Source: Asparagopsis taxiformis
Taxonomy: Eukaryota; Rhodophyta; Florideophyceae; Bonnemaisoniales; Bonnemaisoniaceae
Reading direction: 5' to 3'
NCBI GenBank assembly: GCA_030407315.1
Contig: JALQPE010000659.1
Span: 1-64,000, forward strand
DNA length: 64,000 bases
Shown here: one piece after another, positions 47,780-58,291 of the stretch
Numbering within the stretch: position 1 is the first letter of the stretch
How the letters are laid out: the number at the start of each line of letters is the position of its first letter
The notes under the pieces: model-generated
Database searches by the model: none
What the model saw: only the letters and a program-made list of their open reading frames with translations
Told to the model about the DNA's origin: nothing
Position numbers and translations under genes: made by a program

Positions 47780-48728
47780 ATGTCTGCCTTTCGGCTCACT
47801 CCGCGTCCCAACTCAGACAACGAGCAGCATGTTGCAACAGCGCGTGCAGTAACTCCGATGCGCCGTCGCGGTGCTGCTCCCGAGCAAAATCGCTTCTCTG
47901 AGGAGCAGCCATTGCCTTCTCAGCGCCGCTCCGATCTAATGGCACCAAAGCAAGTTGGCTTCTGGGCGCTCATTCCTTACATGGCAGCCACAGCAGTTGT
48001 CATGGCTTCGATGTAGGTAGCCAAGAAACGCTTTGTTGCCCGTCAGCAGCAGCTCGTGGCTGAATATGGTCAGCTTGTTGTGCTTTATGGTACCACGCCT
48101 GATTATATGCGTGAGGTCACCTCTGAGTACAAACGCAAACTTGGTCCAGGTATCTTGCGCGGTGCCTTGTTTTCCAGCTACTTGAGCAATCTCGTCACTG
48201 AGAAGACAATTGTACCATCGGCAATTCAAGATGTGGCTGTTATCAAAGCCCTGCTTAAAATTGGCAACGATAAGGCTGTGAATGTTTTCAAAAATCTTGC
48301 CCCGACGATGCAAGACGCGCCAAGTTTGCTCGGAAAACTACTCTTTCCTTGCAGAGCGCGTGCTGCCCCCAGAGCAAGTGCAGCGCCTGTCGCTCGTCCC
48401 GCTCTTTCCGTACAGCGAGAGTACAGTGCGAGATCTGCAGCGCAACATGCTCGAGCGATGCTATCGCGAATACGTGAATCAACAGATCGAGGAAAATGAA
48501 ATCCAAGAGGCGCCGATGACAGCTGCTGCCAATTTACGAATGGATGCATCAGATGCAAAGGTATTGTTCGATGGTATCATCCTCTCGAGACAGCGCAAAC
48601 GTGATGAGGAAGCAGCGGCCTTGGCTGCCGCTGAAGCCGAAGAGTCTACAAAGCCGCAAGTGGCTGAACTTGATTATCCTGCTAGATCTGGAGAACCGGC
48701 TGTTCATGCCGCATCTGTGTGGGGTTGA
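47780..48728 (+). pseudogene. Membrane-anchored alpha-helical protein, broken
   Basis: ATG at 47780 (MSAFRLTPRPN). One hydrophobic segment (WALIPYMAATAVVMASM) is followed by an in-frame TAG at 48014, and the same frame continues VAKKRFVARQQQLVAEYG to about 48345. A frameshift then leads to FLAERVLPPEQVQRLS, PYSESTVRDLQRNMLERCYR and an Ala/Glu-rich tail ending at a TGA at 48728. The helical part resembles plastid-envelope proteins of the Tic110 kind, but I would not insist. It is the last gene of the captured block. Confidence 0.45.
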
Positions 48729-49099
48729 GCGGCTAAAGCGGCGCAGTGTAGTACTTCCTCATAGCAGTTATTGTCTTTATTATCATTGAAAACTTTACTA
48801 TTAACAGAACTACTAAATCGACTTAACTAAATCTCAAACTCGAACTGTCACTGTCGCTGTTACGTGGCAGTACTACCAACGTGACTCAGAAGTGATTCAT
48901 TCCATGTCTTACAAAGATGATCCTATTGTGCTTATGTATGACATAAACCATCATACCCATCCGAAGGCGGTCGATCCGCTCTCCTGTAGAACTTATCTTC
49001 CCTCTTACTAACTTTGCTACCTACAAATATCTGAAAAGCTCCATCAAAATCAATATAGTCGTGAACCACAAACCATTCCAATATTTACCTTCAAATCAA
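48729..49099. other. Gap before the nested element's right end
   Basis: Begins in unrecognised DNA. From about 49040 it matches the DNA before the CACTA-type ends at 8230 and 57250. No gene. Confidence 0.5.
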
Positions 49100-49506
49100 C
49101 ACTATGCTCCATATTTTCTCTCAAGTCCACTCCACCAGACAGTGTTGTCAACCAATGCACATTACTACCCGCAGACAATACAATTTGCTATCTACACTAC
49201 TGTCTACAGATTTCCCCAGACAGTGCAGTATTCCAATACAATGCATTGCCTCGGACAGTAAAATGTACTGTCCGCGCATACTGTCTGGCGGCAACACTTC
49301 CGGACAGTAAAATTTACTGTTCTGGACAGTAAATTTTACTGTTTTTGGTACTGTCCAGATTTCGTGCCAGTTTACTGCTGCAGCAGTATTCTGAAATTTC
49401 CAGACAGTAAATTTTACTGTCTCCGCGCACTGTCTTGGCCAGACAGTAATTTTTACTGTCTCAGACAGTAAATTTACTGTCTTTTTTCATTCTCAACACC
49501 GTAGTG
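49100..49506. repeat. Right subterminal repeats of the nested element
   Basis: Almost identical to 8286-8693, with the same series of CAGACAGT/TACTGTC words and the closing TCAACACCGTAGTG. Confidence 0.9.
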
Positions 49507-50502
49507 CGATGAGAATGTGGCCGCCGTTCTCCCCAGCGCAATTGCGTCTGGCAGCCGGATGAAGTACTACATGGAAAGTACGACGGTGGAGACGGTTCGG
49601 GCGGAAATGAGGGCGGCAGCATTCCATGCAGCTGCATCGCCGGGTGCTGAGGATACGGTGGTGGACAGGTACTTTGCGGTGAAGCGGGCGTTGTTGGAAC
49701 ACTTGGGTTATTGTTATGGAAGGCCTGTTGGCATCGTCCACGGCTGGTAATGCGACGCATGAGTTGTTCGGACACTTCGCTAGGCAATTCCCGCTGGTTG
49801 AGGAGGTTGAAAAACCCTCCCAGCAGTCTGATTCTAATGATGACGACAGGGAGCCACAGGACGAGCCGCCAGCTTTCGCAAAGCCCGGCTTCGATCCTTC
49901 GCCGTGGCAGTTCATCCACAACGTGGGTGATGCGAAGGACCGCATCGATGGTGGTCGTGGGCGCCTCACTCTGCCGCGGCGTGAGTTGTGCGACAAGTTG
50001 GAGGAGGGCAATTTGGAGATGTATAAGAACAAGTTGGTGGCAGAGCTTGCTCTTGGTGTTTGTGCGGAGTAAGACAGGATTCCGGCTGCTTCTTACAGCA
50101 GATGGGGCTGCGGACCAGGATGGGCACACGGACTTCAAGGTAACGACGAATAGTCATGGCAGTCCTACCAAGTCTCCATCATATTTCATGATGTCGAGCG
50201 GAGCCGATGGGTTCTTTATAGTAGCTGCGCCTTATAGTCATGTATGCCTAGTCAATCCGGACGCTGATATGTGGAAGGTTCCCCCTCTCACCTTTTGGGT
50301 GCCGCCCTATTCCGTATTGGTTGGTCGCGGTGACCTTTACCATTACGGGGTCGGCTTCAGCCGAGGAGATCTTCCTGCAGGCGAGAAGTTAGTCTATGGC
50401 CTGCCCACGCGCGGCCACATCTACTTGAAGACGGAGAAGGACGTCCTCACAGACCACATCCACACCGTCGAATATTACAAGTACGATAGGAGCAATAGAT
50501 AG
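49507..50502 (+). pseudogene. ParB/2OG fusion, right-arm copy, 3' part
   Basis: Continues the gene cut at 35012. It first reads SAIASGSRMKYYMESTTVET in one frame to 49750, then shifts (NATHELFGHFARQF) to 50072, and shifts again to the 2OG-like domain with GHTDF, SPSYFMMSSGADGFF, YHYGVGF and RGHIYLK, ending at a TAG at 50500-50502. The same two frame changes occur in the left arm, so they were there before the arms separated, or the arms convert each other. Confidence 0.72.
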
Positions 50503-50969
50503 CATACCAGAAGTATAAAAACCTATACTACTGTTCCCTGCTAAAAAGTTCTGTCTTTCTCACCTCAACATTGTTATCTTAGCCCACTTTTCGGTTTTCA
50601 TCTATACATCTGTCCTTCATCTCATACTTTAGTGCTACTCAGCAGATTGCTTGCTACTTTTTAATATTAGTCTACAACGTTGCATGATTTTACTAGCTAG
50701 GCCGTAGGGGAAGACTAGTTTCGACCCTTGACAACGCGCAGATTTCGACTACGAGAGCCGTCACTGTGATAAATTATTGGTAGAATTTTCGTCTATCTTC
50801 CCACCTACACTAGGCTACCTATATATATACAGGGTATACCCTGAACAGAGACCACGTGAGCTAAAATACTCCTGAGAGCTGCTCACAGCCGTACAGACCT
50901 TTCCTGAGCAATTTTCCCGACTTCAAACTTCGCTTCTCACCTTTACCAAGATGGGAGAACTCCCTGCTG

Positions 50970-51065
50970 CTTACAGCCGAAGCCGTTTACCAGGGTTCCT
51001 TACAGCAAAGTCATCGTAACGATGACTTTGCTGTCAGCATCCCCGGTAAACGGCCCGCACTGTAA
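50970..51065. repeat. Palindrome cluster P11
   Basis: Mirror of cluster P2, with one palindrome between CTTACAGCCGAAGCCGTTTACC and CCGGTAAACGGCCCGCACTG. Its right part equals 300-366 of copy 1, where the cluster has two more palindromes, so the copy number changes between elements. Confidence 0.86.
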
Positions 51066-51341
51066 TGGGGTGACTGCTTCTCCTACATCGCTCTCTTACT
51101 GGTGTTCTACATGCTGCGTTGCTACACAATTTCTCACTCACATCTTTCTAGTTTCTCTTCTAGTCGTACCCATAGGTATAGCAGTAGAAAATTAGGTAGT
51201 TTGCACTCCAGGCCGCAGATGCCTTCCTGCAGTCATGTCAGGATTGTTGTAGTCTAGTCTATAATATCTAGCGCTCTTGGAAGATGATGCACAGTCTATT
51301 GTTCCTGCCAATGCGTGTTTATTCAAATATATCAAAGTAGC

Positions 51342-54300
51342 TCAGTTAGCTGGCCAATATTTTCTACCATAGTCGACAAATATCTCCTCATCAGCTTCAA
51401 CGTCTCTGGTCAGAACGACCTTGACAGCATGGGGATTCTTGATATTTGAAGCAAAGTCCGGTTTGTCTATGGCATCGCCTTGTCGAAACTCGGCCGACTG
51501 TGTTCGACTCACCTCGGTCGCTTCCTCCGTTCCGTCAATGACCCGACAATCATTGAGGTAGCTGATACAATTATAGACCGCAGGAACGAGCCAGACCCTC
51601 CGAACAGGTGCATCCGTCCCTATGTGCGTGGTTTCCAACTCCATGCTGTAGTCCTGGAACCTCTCTCCTGTGCACCCAAATCCTTCCGGGCCGTACATCA
51701 CTGATCTCTGCGGTTCTGAGTCTCGAATCTTCGCGTAGAAAATCGCCCCGTTGTAGCAGCCAATGACCGTCCCCTTCTTCAGTTTCTTCGCCGCGAATAC
51801 GCCAAACCCACCACCTCTTACCTCCGATTGCGAAACATAGACACCGTAGAATGCGGCATCGGCAGCCAGAATCGCGTCCGGGTCTATGCTCCAAAACGAG
51901 TGCATGTCCTCGGCAGGCCACTGGTCCATAGGCACCCCGCTCAATCTGTGAAGCATAGACCCGTCCTTCTTCATTGACGCAACGAACACAAGCAGATGGT
52001 TCGGCAATGCTGTCACAGCAGGGAATCCTTCTGGTGCGTCTGAGATGTGCTTCTGACGAAGCCTTGGAGCTTTTCCTGTGACCGGTACCGACTCGTCCCC
52101 AAGAATACTCTCCACCTCACGCTGCAAGATCCCCCCATATCGCCCGGCTTTCACCTCACTGACGAAAGCATGCAGTATCCACTCCTGCGATGCATCGTGG
52201 CACCTTTTTTCCTTCTCACACCCAATGAACCGACGATACGTACCATCCCTCAACGTCATACACGCTATGGCTGTGCTGTATGTTCCCGAGAAGAAATCCA
52301 TCACGATATCGTTCTGCTTCGAAAATCGTTCCAGAAGCTCACGAAGAGTGGTCAACGCCTTCTGCTCATGGCGCAGTCGGTTGTTCTGCCCATCGTATTG
52401 AGCTTCACCAGCCGACAACCTCGGAACGTTGTCAATCGCGTTGGTGAACCCAGGGTGCCTCGATATGTCCGGATTGTGCAACCTGTAATCCACCATATCG
52501 TACGCAGCCATACCCTTCCCCCGCTTATACGCATGGATAACGAAATCGTGCATATTATGCAGTGTGCACGTTTTCGTCGATGGATTGGACGTAAAGCTGT
52601 GTGGTCGGCGAGAAAGCACGACTGAAACACTGTCCACAATCATCTTGCCAGGCTCGGCATTTCTGATTGCATCCATGCCACGAGTTGGCGCACGCTGGAA
52701 TAGATCAGAGCATGACCGCCAGGCCGAAGAACTCGAACTATTTCACACGCAACACTCGCCAACTCTTCCGGCTCCAGAATATCGTACTCCGAGTTTTCCC
52801 TGCCGCCTTCCCGCCTCGTGTTGAATGGAGGATCAGTGAGCACAAGCTGAACACTGTCCTCCAACACGCCATCTTCCAGGAAACTAATTTTGTCCTCCAC
52901 CTCTTTGGCTACATCAGTGGCGTCACAATTCACAGTGTGAATGTAACGCCCCATCACAGCTTCTAGCTTGGTGACGTATTCTGGCTTGGTTTCCTTTCCG
53001 ACGTCAACGAGCGGTGCTTCTGTAGGCGATACAGTGTCAACCTCCATAGCGTTATCCTCGTCCGCACCTTCTCTTGTTGCTGTTTCGCTAGCAACCGCCG
53101 CATTGTCGTCCTCTCCACCACCGCGCTCCAGCCTAGCCTTCTTCCTCTGTGGCTCCAGACTATCCTCTTCCATATCCTCGCTGCCATTGTTTGGCACTGC
53201 TGCCGATGTTCCATCTGCGCAGGTGCACCTTCAAGGATGCCAGGCTCGGGCGTATCCTCAAGACTGTGCAACTCATCCATGGTCAGAGGAAGCTTTCGTT
53301 GCTCTCGGGCTCGCAATATCCAAGCCTTCAGCCTCCTCTGACCATCCAGGGCATGAGACGTGTTCAACTTGGCTCGCATGAACGAGTTCAATCCGAACTT
53401 GTCAGGAGTGTCGAAAAGCAAGGCTCGAAGTCTCTGCATCAGCTGACCACGCTCGGCGAAAACATTCACCTCAGTGACACATTGGCGTATCGACAGCAGG
53501 AAGGCGCTTGTCAATGATCGCAGCCTTGCATCCACTGCCACTGGAAGGTCGGCACAGAACCCGTTTTCACTGTCTACAGTTTTCGGGACAATGGTCAGGT
53601 TTTTCCGATGCTCCTCGACCGCTCAGCCATCAGACCGATTCGGGAGTGACCTGAAGCAAAGGCTCGCAGGATCGAATACCATGAACGGCCAGCACATCGA
53701 TTCAACATCCTCATACCCCAACACTCTTGCCCCGGTATCCCACGCAGCTAACACAAGGTCGACAACAAATCCAAGCTGGTTGGCTTGCGCACTGGATGTT
53801 GCAATTCCAACCATTCCACCACCACCAATGGCCCCGGATGTGGCTCTGGCCCGCCTAGATGGCTCACTACCCATCTCCTTACTGCGAATATCCAAGATAC
53901 ACTGGCACATCATAACCATCAGCCTCCTGAACCGCTTCTGGCTAGCCTGCAAAGAATCTTTCATGTCGGGTGTAGCGCCGTCGAGAAAGTACCTGTTCGA
54001 AAGCAGTTCGCGGTTTAGTGGAGAGGACAATTCTCCGCGGGGTGTCTTGCCAAACATTTCGACGGCACGAGAACTAGTCACCCCCACCTGTTTCGGAAAT
54101 TCAACCATCCCTGGAGAATCACCCATCTCTGCATTGAGTCCCCATGCATGACAAAACATTTGCCACAGACGCAAATCAATCGCACTCGAATCTTCTGCTC
54201 GGTGATACGGCCGAAGCACAGCCAGGATAGACATGCATGAGCTGTACTGCGGTTTACCACTCAGGCTTGAAGCAATTTGGCCGCTTGGATCGCAGGATTT

Positions 54301-54804
54301 GATCCAGCCCAACACATCAGCCATTCTCACAGACGAAATATGAGCGTACTTGTCTTTCCCGTTTTGGACCCAGTACTCGTCTCTGAGATCAACGGCGATC
54401 ATCAGATACTCAACAAACATCATGCGCCTTTGCAGGCCTGCAATGTCGTTGGATGTCGTTGCTCTCACACGGTCCAGCACAACAGCAGTACTGCTGTTGG
54501 TGTCCGCCACGATAGACTCTTCTCGCATAGGAATCGTAACGCCAGGAGGAAAGACGCCCTTCTCCATTCCACGTACAATTGCCATGCACCTGTGCGCTCC
54601 ATCCAATATCTCCAGAACGCCTTCTCGAAACCTGCCAGTCACGGGATGAGCTGTGTCATAACCGCTGTCACGAATGCTCTCCATGAGCGCTTCCACATGA
54701 CTTCCATCGACATCGCGAATCGATACGAATTTGCTGACTTGATTGGGGTCGATGAACACCCATCCGTCGTGCTTTTCACCGTGATTGTGGAACGTTCCTT
54801 CCAT
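51342..54804 (-). pseudogene. ParB-like / DNA methyltransferase / SET fusion, copy 2
   Basis: The start ATG is at 54804-54802 in GCCATGG, with an intact N-terminus (MEGTFHNHGEKHDGWVFIDP; DGAHR near residue 72) that copy 1 has lost. Three lesions follow relative to copy 1: a TGA at 53620-53622 (Cys to stop), a 1 bp deletion near 53207 and a 4 bp deletion near 52674. The methyltransferase TDPPF, DFFSG and the SET motifs RGGGFGVF, YLNDC and DYGRKYW are all present, the last with one Ala-to-Val change just before (IFVDYG). The lesions do not overlap with that of copy 1. Confidence 0.88.
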
Positions 54805-55296
54805 GGCGAACAAAGATAAAGTTTTTAAGAAGGGGATAGTTGGTTGCTGCTTGACCAGGGTGGCGCAAAGCAGAAGTTGGTTGTTTGAAACAAAGTGTCA
54901 GCTAGTGGTAGCACTTCGGTGGCTGTTTCCTATCCACCCCTGTCTGAACCTTTACAAGATAACTATATCGACTGTTAGCTCAATATTCAATGTAATACTA
55001 AAGTAATACTCAAAATATTTTTCCATGCAATTTATTGGGCCCCGTAACATCTCTAAACGTATCTTTGTAGTCCAATCGTATGCATCCGACATTCACTTCT
55101 AGAACGTTTATTCGCATCCTGATTCGCGACTATTCCACTGTCTGTCTCTACGCTGTTCCTTCGACTTGACACTATCGTCTGACTGGTTTTCTGATGTCTC
55201 GTATCTATCTACTTCCATCTATTACAAAATTCAACTCAACAGAAATTTTATTTCTTCATTCTTCGTCTACTATACCGAAACCGGTTTCATCCGATA
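54805..55296. other. Gap between copy-2 genes (deletion junction)
   Basis: Matches 4109-4414 and then 6090-6300 of copy 1, so the Tudor-like gene is absent. The join is near 55110-55125 (TTCGCATCCTGATTCGCGAC). No target duplication can be made out. Confidence 0.65.
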
Positions 55297-56812
55297 CTAC
55301 TCCCCTTCATTCTCGATTTCATCATCGACAAATACCTTCACATATTCTTCATCTCCTCCGTCCTCTTCCATAGACCTGAAGCTCTCCTCCAGCACTGAGT
55401 CCCCTCCATCGTCTACATTCAGTTCTTCATATCTATCACGCGATATAGTCAAAACCTCCTCATTCATAAAACGACTACTCACCCGCTCCCCGGGAAGAAG
55501 CAGTTTCACTGCTTCATTGATTTCCCGGATTTGCGCTCCTCCCACCTCTGCTCCACTTTGAAATTTCAAAATCGTTCGGAACCCGTATGCAAGTATGTAG
55601 ATAAATTGCAAGGAGTATTCTGAACGTCGCAGGAACATGTTCTTATCAGAACATTGCGTGTAGGCGACTGCAAAGTTCAGTGCAACCTCTACTAAATTGA
55701 TCCTCCTAGTCACAAACCTCTTGTCCGGTTCTCCAATTATTTGAACTTCGTACTCGACTTTTCTTTCGCACAGCAATGAAGTCGCGAAGAATCTTCATAT
55801 TCTTGTCATCCATTGCTGCGCGCTCCGCTGCATTCATTTTCCTCTGCGCCGAGTACAGACTTGGAACTGACCCAATGTCCAGCCCATCGTCGTGCAAATG
55901 ATGCTCCATGCCGACTGAACCTTGAAACCCACTGTATAGAACGAATCCAAGATCTCGGATGAACCGGTTTCGCACATGATCTCTGGACTTGTTCATAAAC
56001 CCGGTCACTGCCGTGAGTGCCGATTTCGTCACAGTGATGCCAACCTCCTTTCTGTGCAACGGCCCATTTTCACCAACCTTTCTTCGCTTCTGCTTTCGAG
56101 CGGCCCCATCACTTGCCTCAGACGTCCCATTCATTCCATCCATGCGGGCAGAGTCCGTTCCGCGAATTGTCTCCTCAATGGTCCCGGTAGTCACATACCC
56201 CCGCGCCCTCCATCGTTCGATACCTTCCGACGTTCCATTGGAGCTGGAACGGTCTCCTCCCTCTCTGAAAGAATTGTTTTGACACGTATTCTTGATTAAA
56301 GAGGTCACAACTTGACAGCGCAATTCAATGTGGTTCTGGCCGGCAAGCGTCCTATTGAACACATCCTTTCGCTCATTGCTCTGCCTGGCGAACATCAGCG
56401 TATTGATTAGCTGGCATCCGTTGAAATGCCTATCCCTCTTATCCACCATTGCCTTCGTGTACGTTGGAACAACAGCACACAGCACAGCACACACCATTTC
56501 GAACGTGAACGATTTCTCCGCATCCTGCGCAATGCGGAGACGTTCCCTGTCCTTCTCAGAGGCGTTCTTCTTCGGATGTCCTTGTCCCTGGCTCAGAAGC
56601 CCATCGACGATGCCCTTGACCTCCTGCATATCGGTGTTTAGCATGGAGACAGTCTTGGCGACATTTCCGAGAGTCTCGCGTAATTGAATGGTGCTCTTCT
56701 CGACGGCATCCATTTTATCACTCAGGGCTTTCAGCTCTGCAGTGATGTTCGAAAAGCCCTCACGCGTTATTTCGGAAAATGCAGCGATGCTCACGGAGGT
56801 TTCGGGATTCAT
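55297..56812 (-). pseudogene. Conserved coiled-coil protein of unknown function, copy 2
   Basis: Starts at the ATG at 56812 like copy 1. An 11-base deletion near 55765 shifts the frame after DFIAVRK. The rest follows in another frame and ends with an acidic tail (EEDGGDEEYVKVFVDDEIEN) at a TAG at 55297, which is the genuine C-terminus lost in copy 1. Family unknown. Confidence 0.7.
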
Positions 56813-57299
56813 GTTGAACTTGCAATTGGAGTTTGCTAAAAGGAGAAGTGCTTTGAAGGAAGGATGTCACGCTTAGTACAGCAGTGTTGTAGCAAATATC
56901 TTCTCAGTGGATGCATCCATCCTGTTCTACTCTACATAATAATAATGCTTCTCGGTGCTCCGTAACGGTTATTTTTCATAATTTAGTGGTGGATGGTGCG
57001 TATTCTTTCCTTTACCACCACCCACGTCCTGTACATACCACACCTCGCTACCAGACTGACGTCTCCTACTCGACACTTTCAATTCAAAGATAGATAGGTA
57101 TAATTTGAAATGCTAAACTCAACATAATATAGCTACTATGTACATTCTCTCCTTACAGTGAGACAAACGAGATATGTTCAATCTTCCCTATTTTTCTTTC
57201 TACAACGTCCTATTCAGCATCTGGCTTCCCCGCACCCAACTATCTGTAAAGCACCATCACAATTACTATAGTCGTATACAACACACCATTCCAATATTT
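56813..57299. other. Non-coding stretch, copy 2
   Basis: Counterpart of 7792-8285, with small differences. No gene. Confidence 0.5.
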
Positions 57300-57691
57300 A
57301 CCTTCACACCAACACTCCATATTTCCTCTAAGTCCACTCCACCAGACAGTTTTGTTAACCAATGCACGGTACTACCCGCAGATAATACAATTTGCTATCT
57401 ACACTACTGTCTACAGATTTCCCCAGACAGTGCAGTAATAAAATACAATGCACTGCCTCAGACAGTAAAATGTACTGTCTGCACATACTGTCTGGCGGCA
57501 ACACTTCCAGACAGTAAATTTTACTGTTTTTGGGACTGTCCAGATTTCGTGCCAGTTTATTGCTGCAGCAGTATTCTGAAATTTCCAGACAGTAAGTTTT
57601 ATTGTCTCCGCGCACTGTCTTGGCCAGACAGTAATTTTTACTGTCTCAGACAGTAAATTTACTGTCTTTTTTCATTCCCAACACCGTAGTG
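57300..57691. mobile_element. CACTA-type right terminus of copy 2
   Basis: Ends CCAACACCGTAGTG at 57691, one base different from the other two ends. The CAGACAGT/TACTGTC words are as in copy 1, with one pair missing. Copy 2 therefore closes like a CMC-superfamily element. Its left end is not found in the window. Confidence 0.88.
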
Positions 57692-58291
57692 TGCGTCTGG
57701 CTGAGTCCGCATGTATCCGTGAATTAGTTAGTAAGCGAACGTACGCGTAGCGATCCGATTACGTGTCACGGCGCGCCTGCGCGAACGCGTGCGCGCGAAC
57801 GAACCTGCGCGCTTGGCGCCACATGTAGCGCTTTCTACGAAATGCCCTTTATTTCCCCTTTTTGGGTTTTTTATGACGAAAGTCTTTTTCCCAAATATTT
57901 CCCTTTTTGCGTGCGGCCGCCGGCCGGCCGCGCAAGGACAGCCTGCCCCAAGTAAGTTAGCTATTAGTGGTCGCACTGCTTCGCACCTTACCAATAAACA
58001 GTCAGCATCTTCGCAGCTACGAGTTAAGCGTTTAGCGAATCGCGAGGACCGATTCCGTTGAAACGTTGCGTGCGGGTTGCTCACACGATCGCCGACGTTC
58101 GCGTGCGCGCTGCGCATAAACCGATCGTCGAACTGCGTCGCACCGCGATAGCGCGCGTTGCGTCGCACGCCACTAGGCCAGGGATTTACGACCCCTGTGT
58201 GGATCGCGTTGTGCTCGAGTTTACTAGGTGATCTCACCCTGAGATCACGGCTTGCGCCGGCCCGCGAATCCCGTGTTGCGATCGTTCCCTA
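57692..58291. other. CpG-dense spacer between two elements
   Basis: About 600 bases packed with CG dinucleotides (CGCGCCTGCGCGAACGCGTG; GCGGCCGCCGGCCGGCCGCG), in sharp contrast to the AT-leaning, CpG-poor DNA around it. The longer frames on both strands give Arg/Ala-rich products with no family. It may be a host CpG-rich flank, a solo LTR or another element. I cannot tell. Confidence 0.6.

Larger units (their letters stand above)
35013..49506. mobile_element. Nested non-autonomous CACTA-type element, 14.5 kb
   Basis: The left end is CACTACGGTGTTGA (35013). The right end is its inverse TCAACACCGTAGTG (49493-49506). Comparison with the uninterrupted left arm shows the empty site GTATCGTCGATGAG; the insertion leaves CG on both sides, a 2 bp target duplication. 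CMC-superfamily elements begin CACT and make 2-4 bp duplications. Subterminal GACAGT/ACTGTC words fill both ends. No transposase is visible inside. The right 400 bp match those of the large element. The interior holds R1/palindrome units of the large element and a block of decayed genes, so it looks like an internal-deletion derivative that also captured other DNA. Confidence 0.92.
49507..51256. repeat. Right arm of the giant inverted repeat, outer segment
   Basis: Reverse complement of 11828 to about 13580. At 51256 the similarity to the left arm stops, but the DNA continues without a break into copy 2 of the large element, matching 555 onward of copy 1. Confidence 0.92.
51010..57691. repeat. 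Direct repeat, copy 2 of the element's right-hand part
   Basis: Same order and orientation as 300-8693, lacking about 1.7 kb with the Tudor-like gene (junction near 55110-55125). Physically joined to the outer end of the right arm, so arm and gene block belong to one element. Confidence 0.92.

Noticed and set aside
10607..48016. Reassigned genetic code with TAA/TAG read as glutamine
   Set aside because: Most in-frame stops in broken genes are TAA or TAG, which suggested a ciliate-like code. But the 1033-codon transposase, the 1101-codon methyltransferase frame and the 692-codon DUF7869 frame use no TAA or TAG at all, and TAG ends some genes. Decay explains the stops better.
57692..58291. Solo LTR
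   Set aside because: The piece starts TGCG and has no matching partner, primer site or visible target duplication in the window. It cannot be supported.
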